Part shown: positions 60,713-64,000 of the stretch, in pieces
Numbering within the stretch: the first letter of the stretch is position 1
Layout: the number at the start of each line of letters is the position of its first letter
Origin: Cherax quadricarinatus
Lineage: Eukaryota > Arthropoda > Malacostraca > Decapoda > Parastacidae
Length of the DNA stretch: 64,000 bases
Assembly (NCBI RefSeq): GCF_038502225.1
Contig: NC_091292.1
Coordinates: 51,309,444 to 51,373,443 of the forward strand
Reading direction: 5' to 3'
Translations under genes and position numbers: made by a program
Notes under the pieces: generated by a model
Databases searched by the model: none
What the model was told of the DNA's origin: nothing
What the model saw: the letters and a program-made list of their open reading frames with translations, nothing else

Positions 60713-62003
60713 TGTTTTAACCCCTGAATGGGTCACAATGTATATGATGTATATTATGTATATGTATATAATGTATATTACCTTTTCATATAATTTTATA
60801 TTGCTTATATTTGCGTTAATAGCTAAATCGTAAATATATTGCTTTATATTATTATTTGACTTAGTTACTTTTGTTAGGTAGGATGTAACATTCATACATT
60901 ATGTGCTCATAGTTCAAGTCTTGATTGTCTAACTACTGTAATTATCGCTCATTGCTCGTTTCCCTGCTGGCTTCTGTGTTGCTTAGCAGCAACTGTCCAC
61001 GGAGCTATCACGTGATCGAGGGAGGGGGTGATCACACCTTGCCTGAAGTATTCAGTTTGGTCTAGACTCGCTTGGTGGTTGGACGTATTCTAGACAAGAC
61101 GTGCCTAAATCTCCATTATTGGCCTTTGTTGGAAGATCGTCTCTCTCTCATTATTGTTGTAGGTTCTGTGGGACTCTGTTCACAGAACACTGTATAGACT
61201 TAGTGATTTTCGACGTTGTACTGAGGTTGTGTGTCACTTAGACACTCTGAGCAACACAGGTCCTGAGCTGTAGCTTCTGACCTAACTTGTACTGGTATCT
61301 GTGTACTGTCACAGTCCAGGATTTCTTATGCTGAACTTAGATTCAATAATATAAGAGTTTTGTGACTTTTGTGGAGGATCTGCAGATGGTCCCTACTTAG
61401 TGTCGTTATATTATCTCCTTGTTCCTGATTCTGTGTCACTTTTGCTTGTTATATTGCTATTGGGCTTAGCATTCATTTTATTTTTCAAGCAGACTGTTCT
61501 GATTGCCAGTTGGTCAGGAAGTTAGTTTGAGAAGACTTTGTCAGTCACTTATTTAAGTCTAATCGAGTCGTGAGACACAGCGAACTACTTAGAGCACTTA
61601 CACACATACACACAAACTTATTTGTATATTGTATTATTAAATGTTAATGTACCCGACAGTACTTAAGACTTATAAATGTGATACGTGCTTTCAGCACAAT
61701 ACTACTGTACACGAGAGAAGTGATTATTATTATTAATTTGTTTGAAATGATTAATTTAATTTAATTTGATAATATACCTCTAGACTGTGATTAATAAATT
61801 TATTAAATTTTAATTTCTCTAGTTAGTAGCCTACCAGTTGTAATTTTGAAGCACTATTAATTTTTATTGAATTCTAATGGATAATTGGACAAGGATACTA
61901 ATTGTTACGAAAACCCAGTAACAGGCTGGATGCTAGAAGGGCAGTCCTTTCTAGTATTCACTGGAGCTCTCTAAGCTTTTTAGAAATCGCATTTTTTGTA
62001 ACA
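60713..62003 (+). repeat. 3' LTR (about 1291 bp)
   Basis: Begins TGTTTTAACCCCTGAATGGG and ends GCATTTTTTGTAACA. Compared line by line with the 5' LTR it differs by scattered single bases and a few short indels, for example an extra TATTAAATGTTAA-type stretch near 61635. The two LTRs are clearly alike, so the insertion is moderately recent, but old enough for substitutions to have accumulated. Confidence 0.9.
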
Positions 62004-63620
62004 CTGTGTAGCCACAGTTGGATACAAAGGGCTAGGGGGTGAGGTGTATCAAATTTCCGTATAGCCTGTAGAGCACTAAGGGAGTCTGAGACAACCACAA
62101 ATGATGACACAGGCATAGATGCGATACGAATAAGTGCTGCAAAAATGACATGCAATTCAGCAGTAAAAATGCTAGGTGAAGATAGTAAATGCCCTCACAC
62201 GACGCTGTCCGGAAACACTGCTGCAAATCCGACGCCGTCAGAAGACTTAGAGCCATCTGTGTACACTGCGATGGCATGAGAATGAGAGTGGAAGTGGTCA
62301 AGAAAAAGAGAGCGGAAAGCTACCGTAGGCAGTTGGGCTTTCGAGCAAGGGAGTGAGAAAGAACAGACTCGAACAGCTGGAACTTCCCAGGGGGGTAGGG
62401 AAAAGTGAGATGCTACATGAACATAGAGAGGTGGTAACTGTAGGGAAGACAAGAGCGAATGTAGGCGAAGAGTGAAAGGACGGAGCAAACAGGGTCGGGA
62501 AACAAATAAAGACTGTCTACTAATATCGGTGACCATTCTATAATTGGAAGGATTGCCGAGATCATGAGAGCAAACATAGTAGCGAAGGCAATGGGCATCA
62601 CCTCGATCGGACAAGGATGGAACATTTGCTTCTGCATAGAGGCTCTCAACAGGGAAAGAGCAAAAAGCACCAAGGCATAAACGTAATCCTTGGTGATGGA
62701 TGGGGATAAGGCTAGAGAGAGAGCAGCAGGAGAGGCCGCTGAATAGATCTGATCACCATAATTGAGTTTCGACAAAATGAGGGCTGAATGTAGGCAAAGG
62801 AGAGTTCGATGATCAGCTCCCCATGAAAGATGAGCAAGGGTTTTAAGAAGGTTCAGCCGGCAGTGACAAGTTGCCTTCAGAGAGGCAATATGGGGTTTCC
62901 AGGATAACCTACGGTCAAAGAGAAGGCCTAGAAATCTGACTGTATCATGTTCAGGGATACGGGAGCTATAGAGGTACAAAGGATGATCGGAGACGACAGT
63001 GTCTAGTGAAAGTAATTTGGCGAGTTTTGGTACTGGAAAATTTAAACCCATGCGTATTGGCCCAATTGGAAACACCGTCGACCACATGCTGGAGAGAAAC
63101 TGTAATGAGGTGACAGTCAGCGCCTGCACAAGCCATAGCGAAATCATCAACATAGAGTGATGACCAAATATTGGATGGAAGAAGGGAGGCCAAATCATTT
63201 AGAGCAAGGAGAAAAAGTGTTGTGCTCAGAACACATCCCTGGGAGACACCTTCAGCTTGGACAAAGTCCGGGAAGAGCACATTATTAACCCGAACACGGA
63301 AATATCTGTCAGTTAAACAGTTCTTAAGGAAGGATGGGAGATTGCCTCGGAGGCCTAAGGTGTGGGCTTGGGCCAAAATATTGTACCTCCAAGCTCACCT
63401 CCAAGTTGTGTCATATGCCTTCTCAAGGTCAAAAATATGACAATAACTGAGTGGTAATTCGAAAAGGCATTATGAACATACGCATCCAAGCATAATAAGG
63501 GGTCTATGGTAGAACAGCCCTTACAAAAGCCACATTGACTAGTGGAGAGACTGTTGTGTGTCTCTAAATACCACATTAAACGTCGATTTACCAGACGTTC
63601 CGTCACTTTGCAAACTTGTA
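62004..63620 (-). pseudogene. RNase H LINE, 5' part (RT and start of RNase H), broken
   Basis: The upstream half of the same I-group-like LINE. From 63606 down it shows TERLVNRRLMWYLE and SQCGFCKG. Motif A (FDLEKAYDTTW) is readable near 63430 only after a frame change. Then come GVSQGCVLSTTLFL (motif B) near 63250 and SLYVDDFAMA (motif C) near 63155. The thumb region has RFLGLLFDRRLSWKPHI near 62920 and LCLHSALILSKLNYGDQ near 62780. RNase H begins with VYTDGSKSSDGVGFA near 62260 and VVVSDSLSALQAI near 62090. At least three frameshifts lie between these blocks. The endonuclease and the first RT motifs are missing, because a Penelope terminal repeat begins at about 63620. Confidence 0.85.
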
Positions 63621-63677
63621 GATGAATGGTTCACAGAACCGACACGTTAATAAATTAGACACATGTGCAACTCTTGG

Positions 63678-63729
63678 GTATCTTTATTAAGGAAACGTTT
63701 CGCCACACAGTGGCTTCATCAGTCCATAC
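63678..63729 (-). ncRNA. Hammerhead ribozyme, type I, in Penelope terminal repeat
   Basis: On the minus strand: helix I is GTAT plus GGA (63723-63729 side), paired with TCC and ATAC at the other end, with an internal loop. The core box is CTGATGA, exact consensus. One extra A follows. Helix II is GCCAC with GTGGC around loop TGT. GAA comes next, then the palindrome ACGT as helix III, then T at the cleavage position. All invariant core residues are present. Because helix III has no room for a loop, one molecule alone would fold poorly; two copies pairing through ACGT would complete the core, as described for short-helix-III hammerheads of Penelope-like elements. Confidence 0.8.
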
Positions 63730-63786
63730 ACAGGAGAAGCTTGAAGAACAGGAGGAGAATGAGGTAATCAGTCCCTCAACCTTGAA

Positions 63787-64000
63787 TCGATATGGTCAGT
63801 CCATCAATCTTGAATAGAATACAGCATATGAGCGGAGAAGCAGCTTATAAACCGTAGGCAGGAGAGGTGCAGCAGTTGTAGGTGGTGTCACATTTGCCCA
63901 ATGTGGAAGTAGGTCGTGCCCAAGGTTCGATGTGGCCAGTCCATCAATCTTGAATAGAATACAGCATATGAGAGGAGAAGCAGCTTATAAACCGTAGGCA
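63787..64000. repeat. 140-bp tandem duplication in the Penelope terminal repeat
   Basis: The stretch 63787-63860 (starts TCGATATGG, ends CCGTAGGCA) recurs at 63927-64000 with a few changes. The period is 140 bases; the second copy is cut by the window end. The stretch between the copies contains GAGAGGTGCAGCAGTTG, the likely seed sequence of the 31-bp satellite at 46541. Confidence 0.9.

Larger units (their letters stand above)
55457..62003 (+). mobile_element. Gmr1-like Ty3/gypsy LTR retrotransposon, internally deleted
   Basis: An element with two long terminal repeats, primer-binding site, gag, protease, integrase zinc-binding region, RNase H and a G-run polypurine tract. It sits inside the RNase H domain of a minus-strand LINE. 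Coding order is gag, protease, integrase N-terminus, RNase H, then stop and LTR. The integrase core and the reverse transcriptase are missing. Integrase upstream of RNase H is the order described for Gmr1-like gypsy elements, and their gag carries the SCAN-like region that is also seen here. LTR ends are TG and CA. No 4-6 bp target duplication is evident at the two junctions. Confidence 0.85.
63620..64000 (-). mobile_element. Penelope-like terminal repeat (partial, runs off the window)
   Basis: It starts where LINE coding sequence breaks off (about 63620) and carries the hammerhead motif at 63678-63729. Further landmarks are an AATCAGTCCCTCAACCTTG phrase near 63762 and a tandem 140-bp duplication. 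The same landmarks, diverged, appear at 46350-46545. The coding part of the element, if present, lies beyond the window. Minus orientation is set by the ribozyme. Confidence 0.75.

Noticed and set aside
55452..62008. A 5-bp target duplication around the LTR element
   Set aside because: The left flank CGGCA and right flank CTGTG do not match, and small boundary shifts did not give a convincing pair.

Overview
This window looks like a repeat-dominated stretch of an animal nuclear genome, most likely an arthropod and probably a decapod crustacean. That attribution is an inference: it rests on tRNA-derived SINEs, a GIY-YIG Penelope-like element, hammerhead-bearing Penelope terminal repeats and Jockey-, I- and CR1-like LINE pieces of a kind I associate with decapods. 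There is no bacterial architecture: no ribosome-binding sites, operons, rRNA or CRISPR array. I see no convincing host protein-coding gene anywhere in the 64 kb.

Layout: 1-4260 holds unique sequence, a composite inverted-repeat SINE insertion with a 14-bp target-site duplication (1045-1830), a SINE relic, a decayed LINE fragment and pyrimidine-rich simple repeats. 4266-7720 is a 21-bp satellite and 7771-10325 a 23-bp satellite. 10485-10787 is a second tRNA-derived SINE. 11140-12030 is a decayed CR1-like LINE fragment. 12440-17000 is a long but broken Jockey-like LINE on the minus strand, with gag-like ORF1, endonuclease and reverse transcriptase. A LINE C-terminal scrap at 17502-17666 sits directly against a huge array (about 17694-41355) of the same 21-bp satellite family. 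41460-44045 is a Penelope-like element (RT plus GIY-YIG endonuclease) with a hammerhead-like motif in its 3' part. 46350-46545 is a relic of another Penelope terminal repeat, which passes directly into a 31-bp satellite (46540-51280). 53345-54685 is a second, unrelated 31-bp satellite. The right end is a nest: an RNase H-bearing LINE on the minus strand (54686-63620) is split by a full-length-ended LTR retrotransposon on the plus strand (55457-62003), and its 5' part is cut off by a Penelope terminal repeat carrying a well-formed hammerhead ribozyme motif (63620-64000).

Tandem arrays make up roughly 56 percent of the window (my arithmetic from array ends). The very long open frames in the arrays, up to 1688 codons, come from a monomer length divisible by three with no stop in three of its six frames; I do not treat them as genes.

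The most interesting biology is in the mobile elements. The LTR element has a SCAN-like gag region, and integrase zinc-binding sequence lies upstream of RNase H, with RNase H ending the coding region. That is the Gmr1-like Ty3/gypsy arrangement. The two Penelope-derived hammerhead motifs share one unusual design (a palindromic helix III and one extra nucleotide before helix II). A 31-bp satellite appears to have grown out of a Penelope terminal repeat. All the elements look inactivated by stops, frameshifts or deletions.
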